Positions 20,550 through 29,471 of a stretch of 64,000 nt of DNA are shown here, one piece after another. This stretch comes from Chitinophagaceae bacterium (lineage in GTDB: Bacteria > Bacteroidota > Bacteroidia > Chitinophagales > UBA10324). The notes below the pieces were generated by a model that saw only the letters and a list, made by a program, of their open reading frames with translations, did not search any database and was not told the DNA's origin. The stretch spans positions 1 through 64,000 of the forward strand of contig JADJAG010000009.1 of NCBI GenBank assembly GCA_016704325.1, read 5' to 3'. A program made the translations under genes and the position numbers. Each line of letters begins with the position of its first letter. Position 1 is the stretch's first letter.

Positions 20550-21060
20550 AAAGTTGAATTTGATTATTCAACTAATCTAAAAATATTCCTGCTGATACGA
20601 CTCCCGGGTAAATTTTCCGGCAGTGGGTTTCAACACGATGTATCATAACTTTTATTCGGCAATGCTGTTTTGTTAACAATAATTTATTGGCCAGGAAAAT
20701 TATTTATACAAAGAAAATGATCGGGTAGGGAGATCTGTAATCTCCAAACAATCGATTTAGCCAGAACCTTTTTGCATTACCTACCAACCTGTTTAAGTGG
20801 GCATTTCGAAAGAGGTGGCCATGATAAAATGCAAATGATTATCCCATTTTTTGCGGGAGTTGGAGATAATGACAATGGAGCATGCTCCGGTGATTTCTCC
20901 TGTTGTTCGGGATTTGTAATCCCATCCGCATGAGCATTCGGATTTTTAATCCGAAAATTTCTTTGGACACCATCAGCCCACTACTTAATGAAAAATCCTG
21001 TGGAGCAACAGTAACAAAGTAAATTCACGCACTAATGTTTTTCTTCAACGAGTCGAGTGA
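20550..21060. other. Intergenic region with small palindromes and repeated GGATTTxTAATCC words
   Basis: No gene is visible. GGAGCATGCTCC at 20877-20888 is a perfect 12-bp palindrome. CGGGATTTGTAATCCC and CGGATTTTTAATCCG follow within 75 bp, each a small inverted repeat. This resembles the REP-like intergenic elements of Bacteroidota. No terminator with a T tract was found directly after the T9SS gene. Confidence 0.45.
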
Positions 21061-21162
21061 AGAATTGAAGTTTAATTCAGTGGCAGCATCCGGTTGATGC
21101 TGTTTGAAGTAGTCCAATATGCCTTTGAAACGCTCACTTTGAGTCATCATCAAAGATAGGTT
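21061..21162 (-). pseudogene. Second copy of the nth 5' end (truncated duplicate)
   Basis: These 102 bp match 13245-13346 with five mismatches and no gap (about 95%). The copy includes the start codon and the first ~28 codons of nth (MTQSERFKGILDYFK...), plus 15 bp upstream. The rest of nth is absent. The coding differences I see are conservative (His to Gln, Tyr to Phe). Both copies have the same orientation, so they are direct repeats about 7.8 kb apart that enclose the two giant T9SS genes. Confidence 0.92.
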
Positions 21163-21271
21163 TTCTGATAGCGATCAGGCAATTGGAGAATTAGCAGCAA
21201 GTGCGAACAAAAAGTCGTGCTGGTAATGTTTTCGCGTGGAGGTATCCAATTAAAAGAAAGTTCGCGAAAGA

Positions 21272-21517
21272 TCAGGCATGACTCTCTTCATGCGCACTTA
21301 ACTTGCTGAATTCCAACAGAATGCTGATTGAAGTTTCGCTGGGCTCTTTTTCTTTGATATCCAGGCTTCTTACCGTATCCGACATTTCCTGAAATACTGA
21401 AAATGCGGAGGAATCATCCGTAAGCCATTCCTTGATTGCAGCATCTTCCACTGAAGTGGTTTCCCGGTAGATAAATCGAATAAGGTCATTAGGTGTAAAG
21501 TTGTGGGTCATAGGCAT
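21272..21517 (-). CDS. Small acidic protein next to an ECF sigma factor
   Basis: An 81-residue soluble acidic protein (MTHNFTPNDLIRFIYRETTSVEDAAIKEWL...). Similar small proteins with an N-terminal DLIrfIY.E...e...I..wl pattern often sit beside ECF sigma factors in Bacteroidota and resemble the N-terminal part of anti-sigma or FecR-like proteins, but this one lacks a membrane helix. It follows the sigma-factor gene on the same strand after 170 bp. The start may be the ATG at 21517 or the one two codons later. A role in sigma-factor control is inference from position. Confidence 0.6.
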   Translation of the reverse strand: MPMTHNFTPNDLIRFIYRETTSVEDAAIKEWLTDDSSAFSVFQEMSDTVRSLDIKEKEPSETSISILLEFSKLSAHEESHA

Positions 21518-21688
21518 CTTAAGGTTAGTTCTGTTTTATAAAAGAACAACCCTGTAACGATCTTCAGGCATGTTATTGTATGGGTAAAGACTTTTTTTTG
21601 CCTTGGTCGCATGCTTTGCGCCTGCCCGGAATGCAACGCATACCCCACCCATGGGCTTAATGCCTGTAATGCATTAATTCACATCGTA

Positions 21689-22267
21689 TTATAAAGCAAT
21701 CTGTTTTTCTTCCTGCATCTTTCTGAGATTGATCAGTGCATATCGCATCCGCCCCAGTGCCGTATTGATACTTACATGGGTAATATCAGAAATCTCTTTA
21801 AAGCTGAGGTCGGCATAGTGCCGTAGTATCACCACTTCTTTTTGCTCTACGGGAAGATGGTCTACCATCTCGCGTACTTTCTGATGCGACTGCTTCCGGA
21901 TCAGCATTTTTTCAGGATTGCCATCGGCAAACTGCAATACATTGAAGATATCAAATCCGTCAGGGGTGGTAATTTGCGGTGTACGCTTTGTTTTCCTGTA
22001 AAAGTCAATACAGAGATTGTGGGCAATCCGTAGTACCCATGGTAGAAACTTCCCTTCTTCCTGGTATTGCTGCGCACGCAGTTTCTTTACCACCTTAATA
22101 AAGGTATCCTGGAACAGGTCCTCTGCCAGGTACTGATCGCGAACGAACATAAAAATGGTAGTGAAAACTTTACTTTTGTGCCTCCTGATTAAGATTTCAA
22201 GGGCTTGCTCGTTGCCATGCATGTATTGAAGCACAAGGGCTTCGTCATTGAGAACCTGGGTTTGCAT
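21689..22267 (-). CDS. ECF-type RNA polymerase sigma factor
   Basis: I place the start at ATG 22267 (MQTQVLNDEALVLQYMHGN), giving 192 residues; the longer frame upstream is not sigma-like. Region 2 is clear (AEDLFQDTFIKVVKKL ... FLPWVLRIAHNLCIDFYRK). Region 4 has a helix-turn-helix (EVVILRHYADLSFKEIS ... NTALGRMRYALINLRK). Layout and length fit ECF sigma factors. The small acidic protein downstream may be its partner. The 416 bp between its start and uvrA hold the divergent promoters, but I found no exact match to the promoter consensus there. Confidence 0.92.
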   Translation of the reverse strand: MQTQVLNDEALVLQYMHGNEQALEILIRRHKSKVFTTIFMFVRDQYLAEDLFQDTFIKVVKKLRAQQYQEEGKFLPWVLRIAHNLCIDFYRKTKRTPQITTPDGFDIFNVLQFADGNPEKMLIRKQSHQKVREMVDHLPVEQKEVVILRHYADLSFKEISDITHVSINTALGRMRYALINLRKMQEEKQIAL

Positions 22268-22683
22268 TTCTACAGCGTTTTTAATCTCCGGCAAGCCGAA
22301 GTGGTTAAAAAATGAACGACTTTCAATCAAGTGAAAGCAGCTTCTAAAAAACGTGTAGATGTATGGCAGTAGCAAAAAGGCTTTTAGTGAAAAAATACCA
22401 CTCCTCAAGAGGAGCATTTGTATGAATTTCTTATTTCAACATTTCGTAACATACGGTAACCGGATAGGATTGGTTTAATCTGCACTATTCCTTACCGGGA
22501 AAACAAAAAATTACATCAACATTGCCTTAAATGAAAAATTTTGGCAACGGTGACATGAATTACTGTTCAATCAACTTAAAAATGTAGCATTGCAACTGAT
22601 AAAGCGTATTCGTGTCTTAGTAGTGTAAAACGTGTTGCGATAATAGATGAGAGTTTTAAAAAAAAGGTTGCTTTAGAAAAACG

Positions 22684-25512
22684 ATGAGTCAAATATCAAA
22701 TATAAGTTTCGAAAAACCAAATGTAAAGGGTTCTGCAACAGATATTTTTATAAAAGGGGCACGGACACATAACCTAAAAAATATTGATGTTGCCATACCA
22801 AGAAACAAATTAGTGGTGATAACAGGCGTTTCCGGTTCGGGTAAATCTTCACTCACTATTGATACTTTGTATGCAGAGGGCCAACGCAGGTATGTCGAAT
22901 CGCTCTCTGCTTATGCCCGGCAGTTTCTGATGCGGATGAATAAACCTGATGTAGACTACATCAAAGGGATCTGCCCTGCCATTGCCATAGAACAAAGAGT
23001 GGGCACCAGAACATCCCGTTCTACGGTGGGTTCACTTACTGAAATATTTGAATACCTACGTATCCTGTATGCCAGGATCGGCAAGACCATTTCACCGGTT
23101 TCGGGTAATGAAGTAATCAAACATGATGTAAGTGATGTAGTGAATTATGCCAATACTATTAAAGACGGTACCACTATTTTCCTCTTGATACCATTCAGGA
23201 AAATTCATCACCGCAGCCTGAAGGAAGAATTGAACGTGTTGTTACAGAAAGGCTTCAGCAGGATCCGATTTAAAAATGAGATTATTAAGGTAGAGGATTT
23301 TCTTGCTACCATGAAGGAAAAAGAGGATGCTGCCCTTCTGGAAAAAATAAATATTGTAATTGACCGGCTGGCCTGGAAGAAGGAAGACAAGGATAATCAG
23401 ACCAGGCTGGCTGATTCTGTGCAGACTGCTTTTTATGAAAGTGAAGGTGATTGTATTGTGCATACTGCAGAATCCGGCGATGCATATTTTTCCAACCGAT
23501 TTGAGCTGGATGGAATGCTCTTTGAAGAACCCAATCCGCAGTTTTTTAGTTTCAACAATCCATTTGGTGCATGTAAAACCTGCGAAGGGTTTGGTTCGGT
23601 AATTGGCATTGATGAGGATCTTGTGGTGCCAAACAAAAACCTTTCTGTTTACGAAGGTGCTATTGCCTGCTGGAAAGGTGAAAAAATGAAAGAATGGAAT
23701 GATGAACTCATCAGGTATTCCCGGAAATCTGATTTTCCTATTCACCGTGCCTATAAAGACCTCTCGGAAAAGCAGCATCGGCTATTGTGGGAAGGCAATC
23801 AGTATTTCCATGGCCTGAATGAGTTTTTTAAATACCTGGAATCACAAACCTATAAGATTCAATATCGTGTGATGCTTTCACGATACAGGGGCAAAACCAT
23901 TTGTCCCGATTGCAAAGGAACGAGGCTGAGAAAAGATGCCGCTTATGTTAAAATTGGAGGCGTATCCATCATTGATATCGTGTTAATGCCCATCGATAAG
24001 ATCTTTGAGCACTTCGGTCAATTGAAATTATCGGTTCAGGAAAAAGCGATTTCAAAAAGAATTTTATTCGAGATCAACAACAGGCTGTTGCTGATGCTGG
24101 AAGTAGGCTTAGGTTATCTTACATTGAACAGGCTTTCGTCCACTCTTTCCGGCGGCGAAACACAACGCATACATCTTATCCGCACGTTAGGCAGTAACCT
24201 TACCAGCTCTATGTATATCCTGGATGAGCCAAGTGTTGGGTTGCATCCAAGGGACACTGCACAACTTGTTAAGGTTCTTCATAAACTGCGTAACCTGGGA
24301 AATACCGTAATCGTGGTGGAACATGATGAAGAAATTATGCGACACAGTGATCACATTATTGACATGGGACCGCTTGCCGGTATACATGGTGGCGAAGTAA
24401 TTTATAATGGAAGCTACCAGGACATATTTAAAGACAAGGACAGCCTGACCGGAAAATATCTTTCTGGTGAAATAAAAATTCCGGTGCCACGCCAAAGAAG
24501 AAAGTGGATGAATACACTGGAGCTTACGGGTGCTTCTGCCCACAATCTGAAAAATATTGATGTCACCTTTCCTTTAAATATTATTACCGTTGTAACAGGC
24601 GTAAGCGGTTCCGGAAAAACTACGTTGGTGAAAAAAATTTTATACCCGGCCTTGCAAAAACTGATCGGTGGATTTGGAGAGAAGGCGGGCTTATTCAAAG
24701 AGCTTACCGGTGACTACAAAATGATCTCACAGGTTGAAATGGTTGACCAGCATCCGCTTGGCAAATCATCACGGTCAAACCCTGTTACTTATATCAAGGC
24801 CTATGATTCCATCCGTGATCTTTTTGCTGAACAAAGGGCTTCAAAAATAAAAGGTTATAAGGCAAAGCATTTTTCTTTTAATGTGGAAGGCGGGCGCTGC
24901 GAAACCTGTAAAGGAGAGGGTGAAATAATTGTGGAGATGCAATTCCTGGCCGATGTGCATCTGCTCTGCGAGGAATGTAATGGCAAGCGGTTTAAGGAAG
25001 AGGTGCTGGAAGTAAATTATAAAGAGCGAAGTATTGCAGATGTATTGCAAATGAGTGTTGATGAAGCATTGGAGTTTTTCTGGGAAGAAAATGATATTGT
25101 AACGAGGCTGCAGCCATTGGCGGATGTGGGACTTGGTTATGTGAAGCTTGGACAGTCTTCGAGCACGTTGAGTGGTGGTGAAGCACAAAGGGTTAAGCTT
25201 GCTTCTTTTCTTGGAAAGGGAAATGCTGCAAAGCCGGTGTTGTTTATTTTTGATGAGCCTACGACGGGTTTGCATTTTCATGATATCAGCAAATTGCTTC
25301 GCTCATTTGAAATGCTGATTGAAAACAATCATTCCGTTATCATCATTGAGCATAATGTAGAAGTGATTAAATGTGCTGACTACGTAATTGATCTCGGTCC
25401 TGAAGCGGGAAATAATGGCGGCAACCTGGTTTACCAGGGAACTCCGGAAGGACTTGTTGCGGTGAAGGAGTCATGGACAGGAAAGTTTCTGAGTAAGCAC
25501 CTTTCAGGATGA
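22684..25512 (+). CDS. uvrA: UvrA-family excinuclease ATPase (probable second uvrA paralogue)
   Basis: UvrA recognises damaged DNA in nucleotide-excision repair. This 942-residue protein has two ABC ATPase domains: Walker A GVSGSGKSS near residue 50 and GVSGSGKTT near residue 645, with signatures LSGGETQRI and LSGGEAQRV. Zinc-binding Cys pairs occur at CKTCEGFG/CPDCKGTRL and CETCKGEG/CEECNGKRF. The wording around the first Walker A (SSLTIDTLYAEGQRRYVESLSAYARQFLMRM) differs from the usual SSLAFDTIYAEGQRRY form. In my recollection this variant is the second UvrA that many Bacteroidota carry beside the canonical one. No uvrB is nearby. The repeat array starts about 50 bp after the stop. Confidence 0.9.
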   Translation: MSQISNISFEKPNVKGSATDIFIKGARTHNLKNIDVAIPRNKLVVITGVSGSGKSSLTIDTLYAEGQRRYVESLSAYARQFLMRMNKPDVDYIKGICPAIAIEQRVGTRTSRSTVGSLTEIFEYLRILYARIGKTISPVSGNEVIKHDVSDVVNYANTIKDGTTIFLLIPFRKIHHRSLKEELNVLLQKGFSRIRFKNEIIKVEDFLATMKEKEDAALLEKINIVIDRLAWKKEDKDNQTRLADSVQTAFYESEGDCIVHTAESGDAYFSNRFELDGMLFEEPNPQFFSFNNPFGACKTCEGFGSVIGIDEDLVVPNKNLSVYEGAIACWKGEKMKEWNDELIRYSRKSDFPIHRAYKDLSEKQHRLLWEGNQYFHGLNEFFKYLESQTYKIQYRVMLSRYRGKTICPDCKGTRLRKDAAYVKIGGVSIIDIVLMPIDKIFEHFGQLKLSVQEKAISKRILFEINNRLLLMLEVGLGYLTLNRLSSTLSGGETQRIHLIRTLGSNLTSSMYILDEPSVGLHPRDTAQLVKVLHKLRNLGNTVIVVEHDEEIMRHSDHIIDMGPLAGIHGGEVIYNGSYQDIFKDKDSLTGKYLSGEIKIPVPRQRRKWMNTLELTGASAHNLKNIDVTFPLNIITVVTGVSGSGKTTLVKKILYPALQKLIGGFGEKAGLFKELTGDYKMISQVEMVDQHPLGKSSRSNPVTYIKAYDSIRDLFAEQRASKIKGYKAKHFSFNVEGGRCETCKGEGEIIVEMQFLADVHLLCEECNGKRFKEEVLEVNYKERSIADVLQMSVDEALEFFWEENDIVTRLQPLADVGLGYVKLGQSSSTLSGGEAQRVKLASFLGKGNAAKPVLFIFDEPTTGLHFHDISKLLRSFEMLIENNHSVIIIEHNVEVIKCADYVIDLGPEAGNNGGNLVYQGTPEGLVAVKESWTGKFLSKHLSG

Positions 25513-25564
25513 TGTTAATTATTCAATATGCTATTTTCATTGTGCAGTCGACAACGGTGTGTTC

Positions 25565-26003
25565 AAAGAAGATGGTTGTGTAATTTTCTCTTTGCTGTTT
25601 GTGGTTACTTTTTTTGAAACCACAGAGAACAAAGTGAAAGGAGGCGGGAGTCCTAAAACAAGATTGTTGTGTAATTTTATCTGTGTTCTTTGTGGTTACT
25701 TTTTTTGAAATCACAGAGGACACAAAGAGGGAGTCGCTTCAAAGAAGATTGTTGAATAATTTTCACTGTGTTCTTTGTGGTTACCTTCTTTGAAACCATG
25801 GAGGGCACAAAGGGGGAGTCGCTATAAAGAAGATTGTTGTGTAATTTTCTCTGTGTTCTTTGTGGTTACTTTTTTTGAAATCACAGAGGGCACAAAGGTG
25901 GAGTCGCTTCAAAGAAGATTGTTGTGTAATTTTCTCTGTGTTCCTTGTGGTTGCTTTTTTGAAACCACAGAGGGCACAAAGGGGGAGTCGCTTCAAAGAA
26001 GAT
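25565..26003. repeat. Array of five ~85-bp tandem repeats between convergent genes
   Basis: Five consecutive units begin near 25567, 25661, 25743, 25828 and 25914, and a sixth breaks off after 26003. Each unit reads AAGATTGTTGTGTAATTTT, then CTGTGTTCTTTGTGGTTAC, a T run, GAAACCACAGAGGGCACAAAG and GGGGAGTCGCTTCAAAG. Inside each unit CTTTGTGGTT faces AACCACAGAG...CACAAAG, so every unit can fold into a hairpin with a T/A-rich loop. The inner units are about 90% identical to each other, and the first is more diverged. The array fills the space between the converging uvrA and crotonase genes, where it could act as a bidirectional terminator (inference). Confidence 0.92.
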
Positions 26004-26097
26004 TTAAGCGCTGTCTCTTAGGATCAAAAAAAATGACACCAATCTCAATTGCTAAATTTGCCTATCAGGTCAGGAAAAAAGTATCTTTTGAAAGAAC

Positions 26098-26877
26098 CTA
26101 CTTACCCTTAAAAACTGCTAGACGCTTTTCTAAGAATGCAGCAGTGCCTTCTTTAAAATCTTCTGTTGCAATACATTTCGAGAATTCATCTATTTCTAAT
26201 TCAAAGCCATCTTCCTGTTTACTATGGTATGAATTAGCACATGCAATAATCTGGTCGACCACCAAAGGAGATTTAGAAATAATTTTACCCAGAATGGAGT
26301 TGCATTTTGCTAATAAGTCTTCCTTCGTGGTAACATAACTTACCAGGTCGTATTGTAATGCCTCATTCGCTGTAATCATATCAGCGGTAAGCAATAGCTC
26401 TATGCCTTTGGCTCTTCCAACAGCGCGGATTAGCCGCTGTGTGCCTCCGTATCCCGGAATCAATCCAAGGTTTACTTCCGGTTGTCCGAATTTGGCATTA
26501 TCGCTAGCTACACGCATGTGACAGGCCATGGCCAATTCACAACCTCCTCCTAATGCAAACCCGTTTACGGCTGCAATCACCGGCTTGGGGGCACTTTCAA
26601 TTTTATTAAATACACGATGTCCGTTGGCAGACATTGCTTTGGCCTGTTCAGGGGTAAATGCGGCAAATTCACCGATATCCGCTCCGGCAACAAATGCTTT
26701 TTCTCCTGCGCCTGTAATAATCACGCCGCGAATCTCCTCAAGCTCATATACATCATCAAACACTGCATCCAGTTCATCAATTACTTCCCGGCTCAATGCA
26801 TTCATTTTTGTCGGGCGATTGATGGTGATCATTAATACAGAATCACGCCGGTCTAATTGCAAATTCTTAAAATCCAT
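26098..26877 (-). CDS. Enoyl-CoA hydratase/isomerase (crotonase family)
   Basis: Crotonases hydrate or isomerise enoyl-CoA thioesters, for example in beta-oxidation. This 259-residue protein has the family layout: the oxyanion-hole region AFVAGADIGEFA near residue 62, the second backbone NH in ALGGGCELAMACHMR with the first catalytic Glu, and FGQPEVNLGLIPGYGGTQRL with the second Glu. Both catalytic Glu are present, which favours a true hydratase. The next genes on the strand are a B12-binding protein, a small protein and gltX, but the spacing (about 120 bp) does not require an operon. An acyl-CoA dehydrogenase lies at 45241. Confidence 0.92.
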   Translation of the reverse strand: MDFKNLQLDRRDSVLMITINRPTKMNALSREVIDELDAVFDDVYELEEIRGVIITGAGEKAFVAGADIGEFAAFTPEQAKAMSANGHRVFNKIESAPKPVIAAVNGFALGGGCELAMACHMRVASDNAKFGQPEVNLGLIPGYGGTQRLIRAVGRAKGIELLLTADMITANEALQYDLVSYVTTKEDLLAKCNSILGKIISKSPLVVDQIIACANSYHSKQEDGFELEIDEFSKCIATEDFKEGTAAFLEKRLAVFKGK

Positions 26878-26997
26878 TGTTTGGTTCGTTTAGTAGGTAA
26901 AATTCAGATTTGAAAGTTTGTATAAATGCTGTGCAAAAAGCAGTTAAAGCAATTGATGCCTGGATTAAGAAGTTGAACAAAGTAATCATGCAGGCTA

Positions 26998-27420
26998 TTA
27001 GAAATCCCTGTGGGTTTTCACCCAATCGTTGATATAACCGGATATTTCCTGTGTTGAAGTTCCGGGAGGAAAAAGTTTGCCTACTCCTATTTCATGTAAG
27101 TGATCCATATCTTCTTCGGGAATGATGCCACCGCCTGTGAGCAGGACATCTTCCATATTTTTTTCTTTCATCAATTTGATAATTTTCGGAAATACCGTCA
27201 TATGTGCTCCTGAAAGAATGGATACACCAATCACGTCCACATCTTCCTGCAGTGCAGCATTAACCACCATCTCCGCAGTTTGCCGTAATCCCGTGTATAT
27301 CACTTCCATACCTGCATCTCTCAGCGAAGAGGCAATAACTTTTGCTCCCCTGTCGTGACCATCAAGCCCAACCTTGGCAACCAGTACGCGAACAGGACGA
27401 TTCAACTTATTTGAGGACAT
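26998..27420 (-). CDS. Cobalamin-binding domain protein (methylmalonyl-CoA mutase C-terminal-like)
   Basis: The 140-residue protein consists of one B12-binding Rossmann domain. The DGHDRG motif near residue 20 supplies the His that ligates cobalt, and ILSGAH and [12 protein letters not shown] follow at the normal spacing. The sequence [20 protein letters not shown] is the one found at the C-terminus of methylmalonyl-CoA mutase, where it exists either fused or as a separate small subunit. No mutase catalytic domain is visible in this window, so the partner is encoded elsewhere or the protein acts in a related mutase (inference). The position before the crotonase gene fits acyl-CoA metabolism. 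Confidence 0.9.
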   Translation of the reverse strand: MSSNKLNRPVRVLVAKVGLDGHDRGAKVIASSLRDAGMEVIYTGLRQTAEMVVNAALQEDVDVIGVSILSGAHMTVFPKIIKLMKEKNMEDVLLTGGGIIPEEDMDHLHEIGVGKLFPPGTSTQEISGYINDWVKTHRDF

Positions 27421-27449
27421 GCCATTTCTATTTTTATTCGTTAGCTGAT

Positions 27450-27656
27450 TTACCCCTGACCTTTTTTCTTTTTCACTTCCTTCTCTCTTTTCTCCTCCAG
27501 TTTTTTGTCAATTACGTTTTGGTCAAGAAAGTCGTTGAGTTTTTCAATCGCTATGTTCGCTTCAATTTCTCCAAACTCATTCACCCGGATGTCTAATCCT
27601 TTTAACTCCGGATTAACCCGTGCTTCCTCCACCTTTTTCTTTTTAGTCTTTTTCAT
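27450..27656 (-). CDS. Small Lys/Glu-rich protein of unknown function
   Basis: A 68-residue protein with basic ends ([12 protein letters not shown] and [13 protein letters not shown]) and a central segment [29 protein letters not shown]. It lies 18 bp after gltX and 29 bp before the B12-binding gene, all on the minus strand, so it is probably in their operon. Charge and length suggest a small cytosolic or nucleic-acid-associated protein. The tight packing between real genes and the sensible central motif argue that it is a true gene. I do not recognise the family. Confidence 0.65.
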   Translation of the reverse strand: MKKTKKKKVEEARVNPELKGLDIRVNEFGEIEANIAIEKLNDFLDQNVIDKKLEEKREKEVKKKKGQG

Positions 27657-27674
27657 ACGTTAGGTAGTGCTTAA

Positions 27675-29216
27675 TTATTCTTCCGATTTAATAAGCGTAT
27701 CAAAAGCGGGTATCGCCGCGTGAATCCTGGCAACGGTCTCCTGTTGTCCAAGTAATGAAATAATTTCAAATACTGCAGGGCCATTTTTAGTGCCAATCAG
27801 CATGACCCTGAGGAGTGGCAGGATGTCGCCGGCTTTGATATTGTTTTTCTTTAAGAAACCATGTAAAAAATCATCAACTGACTTCATGGCAAAATCATTT
27901 AGCCCCAACAGGTCTTCGCTCAACTGATGAAAATTTCGGCCGGCACCATATAGCCACTTGTTTCTTACCACTGATTCTTCAAAAACAGTCGGGGCAATAA
28001 ACAAATTTATAGCTTGTTCGCGTAGTTCAGTGATAAAAGTGCAACGTGCCTTTAATGTTTCACAAACACCTGCCACTGCATCCATAGAAGCGGTAACTCC
28101 ATGGTCTTTCAAAGCATCGGCCACGTAAGTAGCCAGCTCCGCACCGCTTTTTTGCTTCATATATTCATGGTTGAACCATTTTGCTTTCTCAAAGTCAAAC
28201 CTGGCACCTGCTTTATGTATGCGGTCTATTGAAAAATCGTTGATTAACTCCTCCAGGGTGAGCATTTCCTTTCCTTCATGAGGTGCCCAACCAATCAATG
28301 CAAGCATATTGATAAATGCATCAGGGAAAAATCCACGCTCCCGGAAGCCTAATGACAGCTCGCCGGAAAGAGGGTCCTTCCAATTAAGGGGGAAGACAGG
28401 AAATCCCAGCCTGTCGCCGTCGCGTTTGCTGAGTTTGCCATTTCCATCGGGCCGGAGAATTAGAGGCAAGTGGGCAAATTGAGGCCGTGCTGCTTCCCAT
28501 CCAAAAAATTTGTATAACAGGTAATGCAGTGGTGCGGATGGCAGCCATTCCTCTCCTCTTATCACATGCGTAATCTTCATGAGGTAATCGTCTACGATAT
28601 TCGCCAAATGGTACGTAGGCATTCCATCACTCTTAAACAGCACTTTATCATCCAGTTGATTGGTACTTACCACAACTTCTCCCCTGATCAAATCTGTGAA
28701 CCGTACTTCTTCCTCTGCCGGTATCTTTACCCTGATTACATAATTGGCTCCTGCCTGTATTCTATTTTTTACTTCTTCGGCAGTCAGGTTGAGGGAATTG
28801 TTCATCGAGCTGCGAGAAGCGGCATCGTATTGTAATGAAGTGCTGCCGGCAGCTTTTAATTTTTCCCGCATGGCATCTAACTCATCCGGGGTATCGAAAG
28901 CATAATAGGCATGGCCGGAAGCAATCAGTTGCTGAACATATGGATAGTAGAGCTGCTTTCTTTCCGACTGCTTATAAGGACCAAACTTACCTGTTGAACC
29001 GGGGCCTTCATCCCATTCCAGCCCACACCATTTTAATGACTCAAGCATATACTCTTCTGCACCTTCCACCAACCTGTTTTGATCTGTATCCTCCACCCTT
29101 ATAATGAACTTGCCCTTGTGATGTCGTGCAAAAAGATAGTTATACAATGCAGTTCTGACTCCGCCAATATGCAGGGGGCCGGTGGGACTTGGTGCAAACC
29201 TTACTCTAACTGACAT
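27675..29216 (-). CDS. gltX: Glutamyl-tRNA synthetase
   Basis: GltX charges tRNA-Glu. The 513-residue product has the class I signature RFAPSPTGPLHIGGVRTALYN at the N-terminus (HIGH-type motif near residue 17) and the KMSKS-type loop KLSKRDG near residue 262. An anticodon-binding helical region follows to the C-terminus. The length matches Bacteroidota GluRS. A -7 element 20 bp upstream supports the ATG at 29216. A small protein gene follows after 18 bp. The promoter is separated from the divergent deacetylase gene by about 230 bp. Confidence 0.97.
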   Translation of the reverse strand: MSVRVRFAPSPTGPLHIGGVRTALYNYLFARHHKGKFIIRVEDTDQNRLVEGAEEYMLESLKWCGLEWDEGPGSTGKFGPYKQSERKQLYYPYVQQLIASGHAYYAFDTPDELDAMREKLKAAGSTSLQYDAASRSSMNNSLNLTAEEVKNRIQAGANYVIRVKIPAEEEVRFTDLIRGEVVVSTNQLDDKVLFKSDGMPTYHLANIVDDYLMKITHVIRGEEWLPSAPLHYLLYKFFGWEAARPQFAHLPLILRPDGNGKLSKRDGDRLGFPVFPLNWKDPLSGELSLGFRERGFFPDAFINMLALIGWAPHEGKEMLTLEELINDFSIDRIHKAGARFDFEKAKWFNHEYMKQKSGAELATYVADALKDHGVTASMDAVAGVCETLKARCTFITELREQAINLFIAPTVFEESVVRNKWLYGAGRNFHQLSEDLLGLNDFAMKSVDDFLHGFLKKNNIKAGDILPLLRVMLIGTKNGPAVFEIISLLGQQETVARIHAAIPAFDTLIKSEE

Positions 29217-29235
29217 TGTATAAGATTGATTCTGA

Positions 29236-29243
29236 CAAAAATA
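29236..29243 (-). promoter_or_regulatory. -7 promoter element for gltX
   Basis: On the minus strand these bases read TATTTTTG, an exact TAnnTTTG match 20 bp before the gltX ATG. That would give a leader of about 14 nt. The -33 region is not a clear match. Confidence 0.5.
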
Positions 29244-29471
29244 ATTGAATTATGCTAATACCTGATTGAAGGTTTTGCAGGGTGCAGATCCGGAAAAGAA
29301 CCAATCGTCAGCTAAAACCCGGCATTTTTCTCTTTCCCTTGCCAACAGATTTTAACTCCTGCTGCAACCATTTGATACATCAGGCCATCTAAAAAAGTAA
29401 TTTATTAAAATAGCATACGGCTTCTCTTCGTTCGTCTATCAGCTCACTTAAGTTTCTGAATTCGATAAGTA

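Noticed and set aside
25565..26003. CRISPR array
   Set aside because: The units are contiguous 85-bp direct repeats with no variable spacers and no cas genes nearby.
25775..26338. A 187-residue open frame through the tandem array into the crotonase gene
   Set aside because: Its first half is repeat DNA and its second half is antisense to a certain gene; the product has repeated nonsense segments. It is a by-product of the 85-bp unit keeping one frame open.
26878..26997. Cobalamin riboswitch near the B12-binding gene
   Set aside because: The space is too short and on the downstream side of the gene, and no conserved B12-box sequence is present. The gene itself follows gltX and the small protein with no room for a riboswitch.
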